In this document: in pieces, positions 63,799 through 64,000 of the stretch
Numbering within the stretch: the stretch's first letter is position 1
Layout of the letters: each line of letters begins with the position of its first letter
Source of the DNA: Schistosoma haematobium
Taxonomy: Eukaryota; Platyhelminthes; Trematoda; Strigeidida; Schistosomatidae
Direction of reading: 5' to 3'
Length of the DNA stretch: 64,000 nucleotides
Assembly: GCF_000699445.3 (NCBI RefSeq)
Contig: NC_067195.1
Span: 68,010,591-68,074,590 of the forward strand
Made by a program: the position numbers and the translations under genes
Notes under the pieces: model-generated
What the model was told of the DNA's origin: nothing
What the model saw: only the letters and a program-made list of their open reading frames with translations
Databases searched by the model: none

Positions 63799-64000
63799 TG
63801 TCAGTAATAAACAAATATCTATACATATTTTATATAAATTTATTCACTTACATTATGTTGTAAATCATTAATTTGTTTTTTAATCTGTTCAAATGTTGGT
63901 TGAGATAAACCATAAAGAGGTAATTGTAATTTAGATTTTTGTATTGTAACTTTTCTGTGTTTATCAATTGGTACTCGTAATAGATGATCACATTCATCTT
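24030..64000 (-). CDS. PALD1: Paladin (PALD1) gene, 14 exons in window, 5' end missing
   Basis: Fourteen exons on the minus strand splice in frame without a break to give 991 codons ending in TAA at 24030-24032. The order of conserved blocks is that of Paladin, a cytosolic protein with two phosphatase-like repeats: a QPT block with REY (exons 1-2), a YIRL..PLEEEVD block (exon 4), a degenerate first P-loop (exon 5), [15 protein letters not shown] (exon 7), [16 protein letters not shown] (exon 9), YHRVPLP (exon 10), CENGRERTS, a CX5R loop (exon 11), [15 protein letters not shown] (exon 12), [18 protein letters not shown] (exon 13) and GFPEFE..RIRERW (exon 14). Vertebrate Paladin is about 860 aa; the excess comes from Asn/Ser-rich inserts in exons 5 and 10. 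Paladin is described as a regulator of phosphoinositide and receptor signalling with doubtful catalytic activity. Introns are filled with retroelements. The start codon and roughly the first 100 residues lie past position 64000. Confidence 0.93.
24176..24206. repeat. AAT trinucleotide repeat
   Basis: About ten AAT units immediately outside the last Paladin exon. An ACT repeat lies at 24640-24660. Confidence 0.9.
25140..25258 (+). mobile_element. Family A SINE 3' fragment
   Basis: GCACTTCTGAGGAGCCCCAC, GGACGAAACGGCCACC and tail ending CTCCACAACCCTATACTGAC. Cleavage triplet GTC has become ACC. Confidence 0.78.
25535..25943 (+). mobile_element. Family B (Sm-alpha-like) SINE, longer than one unit
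   Basis: Tail, head, B box (GGGTTCGAGCCCC), ribozyme, tail. The about 80-bp tail with CCAATAAGAGACTGATCAA occurs at 25545 and again at 25864, giving a repeat unit of 319 bp. Ribozyme has CTGACGAG but CAAAA for GAAA. In the intron before the last Paladin exon but one. Confidence 0.85.
26082..26237 (-). CDS. PALD1: Paladin exon 13
   Basis: Fifty-two codons with [20 protein letters not shown], the strongest Paladin motif in the window. Acceptor TTAG, donor GTAAGT at 26076-26081. Confidence 0.95.
27178..27224 (-). ncRNA. PLE hammerhead ribozyme candidate, inverted copy
   Basis: Reverse complement of the motif at 28064-28110 with the same core, in the left inverted arm. Confidence 0.62.
28064..28110 (+). 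ncRNA. PLE hammerhead ribozyme candidate
   Basis: GTG then CTGATGA, one extra T, helix II GTCGTTC-AGAA-GAACGAT, then GAAA, a dinucleotide GC loop closed by one A-U pair, cleavage triplet CTC and CAC, which pairs with the opening GTG. All core residues are present. Confidence 0.65.
28240..28500 (+). repeat. Dispersed repeat D, copy 1
   Basis: TGATGTGTGTTACTTGTACT, CGACAGAAGAGGAATATGAG. Related to 56215 and 58030. No domain recognised. Confidence 0.55.
29682..29822 (-). CDS. PALD1: Paladin exon 12
   Basis: Forty-seven codons: [20 protein letters not shown], then [16 protein letters not shown], both standard Paladin blocks after the second loop. Acceptor CTAG, donor GTATGA at 29676-29681. Confidence 0.93.
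30182..30502. mobile_element. Family A SINE, inverted composite with target duplication
   Basis: Minus-strand ribozyme, B box (GGGATTCGAATCCAGG inverse) and head, then a plus-strand tail ending CAACCCCTATACTGAT. Flanked by AAAAATGCAC at 30172-30181 and 30503-30512. In the intron after Paladin exon 11. Confidence 0.82.
30235..30285 (-). ncRNA. Hammerhead-like motif, family A, weakened
   Basis: CTGAGGAG, GTCCCACAATAGGAC and GAAAC are intact, but the cleavage triplet is ATC, helix III is weakened and stem I has a mismatch. Sense strand for Paladin. Confidence 0.5.
30722..30868 (+). mobile_element. Isolated RTE 5' leader fragment
   Basis: About 145 bp matching the 5' leader of the full-length RTE at 13431-13585 (ACTGCCGGTCCCAAGCC, GGAGGAGGGTTGGGCATGGG, AACTCGCTAAAAAA), then unrelated AT-rich sequence with no endonuclease or 3' end. 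Retention of only the 5' end is the reverse of normal RTE truncation. It lies in the intron between Paladin exons 11 and 12. Confidence 0.8.
30869..32285. other. Paladin intron sequence, nothing recognised
   Basis: Includes a moderately GC-rich stretch 31470-31750 with no identifiable domain or repeat partner in the window. Confidence 0.5.
32286..32335. repeat. TA dinucleotide microsatellite
   Basis: About 23 TA units upstream of Paladin exon 11. Similar tracts are at 43171-43218 and 63749-63796. Confidence 0.95.
32438..32809 (-). CDS. PALD1: Paladin exon 11, intact CX5R loop
   Basis: One hundred and twenty-four codons. Starts [15 protein letters not shown], has a variable insert, then [20 protein letters not shown] with Cys and Arg in CX5R spacing, and ends [11 protein letters not shown], a diagnostic Paladin string. 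Acceptor ACAG, donor GTAAGT at 32432-32437. Confidence 0.95.
32921..33008. mobile_element. Small snap-back PLE terminal fragment
   Basis: GAGATGGTGGAGAAGATTTG matches 27110-27129. The run GATGGAGTTTTGTTC is followed after a few bases by its inverse GAACAAAACTCC. Lies in the intron upstream of Paladin exon 11. Confidence 0.55.
33432..33960 (-). repeat. Unclassified 500-bp dispersed repeat, copy 2
   Basis: Inverted relative to 20830-21335. Reading the minus strand it ends GCGCATATGTATTCAGTGCC ... CAAATAAATAAATAAA, a simple A-rich tail. GC content is clearly above the surroundings. Confidence 0.65.
34380..34462 (-). mobile_element. Family A SINE 3' part fused to RTE
   Basis: Minus-strand tail and ribozyme 3' half of family A (GAAGCACTGGATGACCGTTT), cut at CGTCCTAGTATGGGA, where it joins an RTE 3' end at about 34463. 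A short GGACAC microhomology spans the join. Confidence 0.8.
34463..34672 (+). mobile_element. RTE 3' end joined to a SINE
   Basis: Last about 210 bp of an RTE (GTGGGTTGGAGAATGGTGAT, CATTAGGGGTAACAGGCGTA, AGTAAGTAAGTAG), starting in the [20 protein letters not shown] coding region immediately after the truncated SINE. Confidence 0.85.
35590..37163 (-). mobile_element. RTE copy with internal deletion of the RT core
   Basis: Minus strand, from TACTTACTTACGCC (3' end) to the endonuclease part near 37160 (equivalent to TATGGACGACAT). At about 36390-36410 the sequence jumps from the linker (ATGAAACAACTATATGA in sense) directly to TTTGGACTTCGCATATGACC, removing about 900 bp including the RT fingers and palm. 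Multiple stops. The region 35594-36395 is nearly identical, inverted, to 39530-40330. Confidence 0.88.
37708..38092 (-). mobile_element. Family A SINE, private subfamily copy 1
   Basis: Complete minus-strand unit from tail (ATTGAATTCACGAGTCGATG) to head (TAGTCACTAGTGAGCATATG). It shares private variants with 45080-45475, for example GTGTACGGTACCGGGAGTTT in sense. Ribozyme core decayed (TTTGGAAG). Confidence 0.82.
38487..38733 (+). mobile_element. Family B SINE, tail-to-head permuted
   Basis: Starts in the tail (AACACCAAGTGAATTTAAAC), continues to head, B box GGGTTCGAGTCTC, ribozyme CTGACGAG ... CTAAAC (dead) and TTCCACTGCTAGCCACTATC. Adjacent to Paladin exon 10. Confidence 0.8.
38799..39149 (-). 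CDS. PALD1: Paladin exon 10, Asn/Ser tract
   Basis: One hundred and seventeen codons. Begins [10 protein letters not shown], carries a low-complexity run of Ser and Asn encoded partly by ATT/ATA repeats at 38929-38960, then [18 protein letters not shown], the Y-H-R-x-P-x-P block that precedes the second P-loop. Acceptor ACAG, donor GTAATT at 38793-38798. Confidence 0.92.
39340..40335 (+). mobile_element. 5'-truncated RTE copy, inverted partner of 35590-36395
   Basis: Begins TACGACGGACTACAGTGCAA inside the RT, passes [13 protein letters not shown] (FADD changed to FAYD, so dead) and ends in a GTTAGTAAGTAAGTAAGTAA tail. It shares stops and substitutions with the copy at 35590-36395, including an identical 124-codon antisense frame, so both derive from one dead parent or a local duplication. 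Confidence 0.88.
40873..41330. mobile_element. Family A SINE inverted dimer
   Basis: A long minus half (tail, ribozyme, B and A box, head) meets a plus half starting at the B box (GTCCTGGGTTCGAATCG) near 41140. Both ribozymes have lost G12 (AAAAC for GAAAC). Confidence 0.82.
41558..41975 (-). mobile_element. Family A SINE, unit with repeated end
   Basis: AGTATAGGGGTTGTGGAGAT starts it and GGTATAGGGATTGTGAAAGT closes it in the same orientation, so the unit begins and ends with the same 20 bp, as in a concatemer. Ribozyme has CTGACGAG and GAAAC but mismatches at helix II base 1 and stem I base 1. Confidence 0.8.
42190..42591 (-). CDS. PALD1: Paladin exon 9, start of second repeat
   Basis: One hundred and thirty-four codons with [20 protein letters not shown] and later [20 protein letters not shown], the NFR..pvyG.aQP and v-W-x-x-L-R-E-E-x-V blocks of repeat 2. 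Acceptor ATAG. The donor is GTTTGG, a weak match to consensus, yet the GAG/GAA junction with exon 10 restores the family sequence. Confidence 0.92.
42778..43142. mobile_element. Family A SINE inverted dimer, short loop
   Basis: Minus tail and ribozyme (dead, GTAAC) to about 42920, then plus A box, B box, ribozyme (CTGAGGAG, GAAAC, GTC; weak helix II) and tail. Ends are CAGAAGAGA and CATTCTGAT. In the intron between Paladin exons 8 and 9. Confidence 0.82.
43171..43218. repeat. TA dinucleotide microsatellite
   Basis: Tandem TA separating two family A SINE copies. Confidence 0.95.
43222..43333 (-). mobile_element. Family A SINE 3' fragment
   Basis: Tail plus half a ribozyme, stopping at CCGTTTCGTCCTATA, next to a long TA repeat (43171-43218). 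Confidence 0.75.
43618..43752 (-). CDS. PALD1: Paladin exon 8
   Basis: Forty-five codons with [17 protein letters not shown], matching 'FS.W...hPELyrl'. Acceptor TTTAG, donor GTAAGT at 43612-43617, phase 0. Confidence 0.9.
43803..43898 (-). CDS. PALD1: Paladin exon 7
   Basis: Thirty-two codons containing [16 protein letters not shown], one of the best conserved Paladin signatures. Acceptor TTTAG, donor GTAAGT at 43797-43802. The following intron is only 50 bp (43753-43802). Confidence 0.92.
44008..44250. mobile_element. Family B SINE, inverted
   Basis: Minus tail (ACTACAATTGATCAATCCCT) then plus from ATGGCGTTTGAAGTGAATGG, B box GATTCGAGTCTT, ribozyme with CTGACGAG and CGAAAC but triplet GTA and a mismatch in stem I. 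Confidence 0.78.
44577..44951 (+). repeat. 375-bp repeat G, copy 1, nearly identical to copy 2
   Basis: AAGGCGGCCTACTTGAATAT to GGAATAAAGCC. About three differences from 50986-51360 over its length. Ends just after an AATAAA signal, like a polyadenylated RNA end. Type unknown. Confidence 0.8.
44985..45490. mobile_element. Family A SINE inverted dimer, private subfamily copy 2
   Basis: Minus tail to 45072 (cut at GAAGCACTGGACAC, near the cleavage site), then a plus unit with tail end, head (ACTAGTGACTAGATTCAAGA), B box, dead ribozyme and tail. The plus half mirrors 37708-38092. Confidence 0.8.
45609..45713 (-). CDS. PALD1: Paladin exon 6
   Basis: Thirty-five codons beginning [18 protein letters not shown], the 'EVDrAI...lrE' segment after the first loop. 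Acceptor TTTCAG, donor GTATGT at 45603-45608, phase 0 at both ends. Confidence 0.9.
46192..46452 (+). mobile_element. Family C SINE with inverted tail insert
   Basis: GTGCAGATCGAATCCTATCG, TGTGGCCACTAGTCTAGGTG, then the tail on the opposite strand (GGTGGTTGGAGGTAGTCAAC, 46289-46313), then B-box-like GGGATCGAATA and ribozyme with CTGACAAG (G8 lost) at 46375-46421. Confidence 0.75.
46453..47519. other. Paladin intron sequence, no supported gene
   Basis: A 106-codon plus frame (46716-47036) has a hydrophobic start but no recognised domain and lies antisense in an intron; not called as a gene. Confidence 0.5.
47520..47690 (-). mobile_element. Family A SINE 3' part
   Basis: CTGAGGAG and GAAA are kept, but the triplet is ATC and stem I is poor. 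B box GGGTTCGAATCCC is perfect. Runs straight into a family B copy. Confidence 0.78.
47705..48078 (-). mobile_element. Family B SINE, complete unit starting at the cleavage site
   Basis: On the minus strand it opens GTCCTGAATTCCACTG at about 48075, the ribozyme cleavage position, continues through tail, head (GGTGGTTATCAGGACTCAG), B box and a complete ribozyme ending at 47729. In the intron between Paladin exons 5 and 6. Confidence 0.82.
47729..47773 (-). ncRNA. Hammerhead ribozyme, family B, intact; sense in a Paladin intron
   Basis: Stem I TTCAG / CTGGA, CTGACGAG, helix II GTCC-CAAATA-GGAC, GAAAC, helix III ACG-CG-type, cleavage triplet GTC. The best preserved Sm-alpha-type ribozyme in the window. 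Confidence 0.78.
48185..48703 (-). CDS. PALD1: Paladin exon 5, degenerate first P-loop and Ser/Asn insert
   Basis: The largest exon, 173 codons. [19 protein letters not shown] occupies the place of the first phosphatase-like P-loop, but the catalytic Cys and Arg are absent; by hand alignment they fall on His and Ser. A low-complexity insert follows ([14 protein letters not shown]). The end, [18 protein letters not shown], is the post-loop helix. Acceptor TCTAG, donor GTAAGT at 48179-48184. Confidence 0.9.
48853..49255 (+). mobile_element. Family A SINE, permuted unit
   Basis: Begins CTTCCAGGTTTACCATGG, a few bases after the cleavage site, then tail, head, A box (GACTCAGTGGTCTAGAGGTT), B box GGTTCGAATCC, a ribozyme missing its 5' half, and a second tail. 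Confidence 0.82.
49280..49716 (+). mobile_element. Solo LTR-like repeat, copy 2 (eroded)
   Basis: Aligned with copies at 17140 and 51876 (CACATTTATGTAACTTACTT, GATTTAAGTCGATGATTATA). Ends are eroded. Confidence 0.55.
50088..50240. mobile_element. Family B SINE, inverted fragment
   Basis: Minus tail (GACTGCAATTGATCAGTCTC) joined to plus ribozyme 3' half (GATGAAACTCGAGTTCTGGA) and TTCCACTTCTAGTCACCATA. Confidence 0.7.
50986..51360 (+). repeat. 375-bp repeat G, copy 2
   Basis: See copy 1 at 44577. Here the homologous region is preceded by about 210 bp beginning TGTGACAGCCTACTC (50777) and containing GTATATATGTACTCG, so copy 1 may be 5'-truncated. Confidence 0.8.
51532..51572. repeat. CT-rich then TA microsatellite
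   Basis: CTCTCTTTCTTTCTCTCTCT followed by GTATATATATAT. Confidence 0.85.
51876..52321 (+). mobile_element. Solo LTR-like repeat, copy 3, with 5-bp target duplication
   Basis: 446 bp, TGTAGTGTCAGTTATCATGC to CCACTAA, flanked by AGATT at 51871-51875 and 52322-52326. Confidence 0.68.
53037..53460 (+). mobile_element. PLE fragment with inverted 5' end
   Basis: Same family and layout as 27140-28146 but shorter. Minus-strand terminal part at 53037-53120 is joined directly to the plus-strand segment starting CTCTAAAAACACCAGAGAAT. Both ends carry the hammerhead motif; the left has TTGATGA instead of CTGATGA, the right keeps CTGACGA and GAAA. Coding sequence is decayed. Confidence 0.75.
53709..53784 (-). 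CDS. PALD1: Paladin exon 4
   Basis: One base completes the split Arg codon, then [20 protein letters not shown], the equivalent of the Y-x-R-L-P-L-P block ahead of the first P-loop. Acceptor TTTCAG, donor GTAAGT at 53703-53708, ending in phase 0. Confidence 0.9.
53845..53895 (-). ncRNA. PLE-type hammerhead, complete core
   Basis: Minus strand: TTCT, CTGAAGA, extra A, helix II GTGGCTTA-CAC-TAAGTCAC, GAAA, CG loop closed by one A-U pair, cleavage triplet GTC, AGAAAA. Stem I pairs TTCT with AGAA. Located in the intron upstream of Paladin exon 4, in the sense orientation of that gene. Confidence 0.65.
54180..54246 (-). mobile_element. PLE terminal fragment with decayed hammerhead
   Basis: Same repeat as 53820-53900 (TTCTGAAGTTTCGTCACTCA). 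Helix II pairing is partly lost. Confidence 0.6.
54275..54680 (+). mobile_element. 5'-truncated RTE 3' fragment
   Basis: Starts near GGAACTACGAAAGCCATC and ends GTAACAGGCGTAAGTAAGTA. It sits between two oppositely oriented PLE hammerhead fragments (54180-54246 and 54682-54735), in the intron between Paladin exons 3 and 4... i.e. upstream of exon 4 at 53709-53784. Confidence 0.85.
54682..54735 (+). mobile_element. PLE terminal fragment, inverted, dead hammerhead
   Basis: ATTCTCTGAAGAAGTGGCTT then GTGACGAAACGCCAGAAAAT; cleavage triplet GTC has become GCC. Opposite orientation to the copy at 54180. Confidence 0.6.
55312..55810. mobile_element. PLE terminal fragments in opposite orientations
   Basis: 55320-55405 (GGGTGCCGAGTTGATGTGAG) matches 61365-61390 in direct orientation, while 55545-55660 (ACCAAGCGAAACGTTGAATT, TTGAGATTTTACAAATAC) matches the same repeat inverted. 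55680-55790 on the minus strand resembles the start of the PLE at 59865-59930 (CATTTCGAACAATCTG, CACACAT). Confidence 0.6.
56215..56470 (+). repeat. Dispersed repeat D, copy 2
   Basis: AAGTGAAATGCCTGGCGACA, GAACAAAGAATGATTGGTTT, CATTGATGTTCTTGTTCACT. Short frames are unconvincing. Confidence 0.55.
56715..57232 (-). mobile_element. Family A SINE head-to-tail dimer
   Basis: Two minus-strand tails with ribozymes in the same orientation (56720-56830 and 57110-57230) around one complete unit. Reading the minus strand: ribozyme, tail ending CCACAAAAACCCCTTTTGTT, directly head CATCATATGCTCACTAGTGA, tRNA part, ribozyme, tail. A tandem copy of more than one unit. Confidence 0.83.
57570..57765 (+). 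mobile_element. Family A SINE, decayed
   Basis: GGCTCAGTAGTCTAGAGGTT, GGGTTTGGATTCC, AACGAAATGACCATTCAGTT, tail GATCTCAATT. Next to Paladin exon 3. Confidence 0.72.
57792..57955 (-). CDS. PALD1: Paladin exon 3
   Basis: Opens with [18 protein letters not shown] and ends in ...VGKHGI plus two bases of an Arg codon completed by the next exon. Acceptor TTAG, donor GTAAGT at 57786-57791. Confidence 0.88.
58030..58325 (+). repeat. Dispersed repeat D, copy 3
   Basis: GTGTGTTACTTATATTGACA, GAACAGAAGGTCTGGCAGCA, CAATGATGTTCTTGTTCACT. Confidence 0.55.
58455..58917 (-). mobile_element. Solo LTR-like repeat, copy 4
   Basis: 463 bp. On the minus strand TGTAGTGTCAGTTACTATGT to GGGCCACCAA. Flanks AATGT and AATCT match in four of five positions, as expected for a worn 5-bp target duplication. 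Confidence 0.66.
59079..59436. mobile_element. Family B SINE inverted dimer joined at the cleavage site
   Basis: Minus half 59083-59268 (tail start, ribozyme with CTGACAAG, tRNA part, head), then plus half starting GTCCTGGATTCCACTGC at 59269, that is, at the hammerhead cleavage point, followed by the tail. AAAAAAACA at 59070-59078 and 59437-59445 is a possible target duplication, with caution because of the A run. Confidence 0.82.
59865..60850 (+). mobile_element. Penelope-like element 3' half with GIY-YIG domain
   Basis: Frame remnants: [45 protein letters not shown] (RT C-terminal region), then an open frame 60181-60789 with [19 protein letters not shown] spacing, [14 protein letters not shown] (GIY-YIG motif as Y-x8-YIG), [11 protein letters not shown] and a terminal [12 protein letters not shown]. 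The RT core is missing. A short terminal motif (GTGATATATTTG) recurs inverted at about 60795-60825. Sits between Paladin exons 2 and 3. Confidence 0.85.
61108..61275 (-). CDS. PALD1: Paladin exon 2
   Basis: Fifty-six codons, phase 0 at both ends. Encodes [14 protein letters not shown], matching the 'v-x-v-R-x-E-P-v' strand of Paladin, then [14 protein letters not shown]. Acceptor AAAG, donor GTATGT at 61102-61107. It lies between a PLE fragment and a PLE terminal fragment. Confidence 0.9.
61338..61510 (-). mobile_element. PLE terminal repeat with decayed hammerhead
   Basis: Minus strand contains TTTGAAAAAGCTTGAACCAG and GCTGGGCGAAATTTTGG, a worn version of CTGAAGA, helix II, GAAACGTT seen better at 55540. 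Bounded by inverse AACATTAAAGAGGAG-type ends (61385-61400 and 61490-61508). Confidence 0.55.
61598..62105. mobile_element. Family A SINE inverted dimer, both halves long
   Basis: Minus tail, ribozyme, B box, A box and head to about 61800, then plus head, A box (CAGTGGTCTGGAGGTTAAG), B box GGGTTCGAGTCTT, ribozyme (CTGAGAAG, dead) and tail. Confidence 0.82.
62358..62415 (+). mobile_element. Very short RTE 3' end
   Basis: Only the last about 58 bp: CAAGCTGGTGGGCGGACTAT, CATAAGGAGTAACAGGTGTA, AGTAAATAAATAAAG. Confidence 0.7.
63040..63512. mobile_element. Family C SINE, inverted composite with clear tRNA-like head
   Basis: The minus part (63155-63345) has A box GTAGCTCAGTGGTAA (63310-63324) and B box GAGATCGAATCC (63270-63281) with tRNA-like spacing, then a dead ribozyme (CTGACAAG). 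The plus part from about 63385 has GGGATCGAATCCACCAGG and an intact ribozyme. Ends CTGTTGACTACCTCCAACCA. Confidence 0.8.
63435..63481 (+). ncRNA. Hammerhead ribozyme, family C, intact core
   Basis: CACCTTG / CAGGGTT stem I, CTGACGAG, helix II with one mismatch (GCGCC-AAGTA-GCAC), GAAAC, helix III ACC / GGT, cleavage triplet GTC. Confidence 0.7.
63749..63796. repeat. AT dinucleotide microsatellite
   Basis: Tandem AT about 55 bp from the splice donor of Paladin exon 1 of the window. Confidence 0.95.
63852..64000 (-). CDS. PALD1: Paladin exon 1 of window (partial)
   Basis: Reads 49 codons after two leftover bases and contains [17 protein letters not shown], the PVYG.aQPt block that opens the first Paladin repeat. 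Donor GTAAGT at 63846-63851, phase 0. The exon continues beyond the right edge of the window. Confidence 0.9.

Overview
The window looks like intron-rich, AT-rich invertebrate DNA from a schistosome blood fluke (genus Schistosoma). The evidence is a set of repeats typical of that genus: Sm-alpha-like tRNA-headed SINEs carrying hammerhead ribozymes (HHRs), SR2/RTE-type non-LTR retrotransposons ending in GTAAGTAAGT tails, and Penelope-like elements (PLEs) with GIY-YIG domains. Species is not decidable by eye. No rRNA, functional tRNA, CRISPR or bacterial-type operon was seen.

Two host genes can be supported. The main one is the schistosome orthologue of Paladin (PALD1), on the minus strand. Fourteen frame-consistent exons run from 63852-64000 (5' part beyond the window) to a stop at 24030-24032 and give 991 codons. 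All 13 introns have GT-AG ends; one is only 50 bp. The second phosphatase-like loop keeps a CX5R motif, while the first has lost both Cys and Arg. The other gene is a two-exon plus-strand gene (19642-19821, 21849-22121) for an unrecognised 150-aa protein, tail-to-tail with Paladin.

The rest is a mosaic of retroelements. Positions 1-13400 hold scattered SINEs, a degenerate RTE 3' end and a PLE remnant between 113-bp inverted arms. A nearly complete RTE element (13431-16638, 14-bp target duplication) sits against an older truncated RTE copy. The Paladin introns hold many SINEs, PLE pieces, four solo-LTR-like copies in or near the gene, an inverted pair of dead RTE copies, and two almost identical 375-bp repeats.

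The most striking theme is self-cleaving RNA. Three different tRNA-headed SINE families here (called A, B and C) each carry a type I hammerhead, and at least three PLE-type hammerheads share a one-base-pair helix III and an extra base after A9. Many SINE copies are inverted dimers, and at least two of these (11087-11644, 18875-19364) are flanked by one perfect target-site duplication, so the inverted dimer was inserted as a unit. Other copies are head-to-tail concatemers, or begin exactly at the ribozyme cleavage site (59271, 48073). This pattern fits reverse transcription of ribozyme-processed, multimeric or circular RNAs with template switching or twin priming. Most ribozyme cores are mutated; a few look intact, including one in sense orientation inside a Paladin intron.
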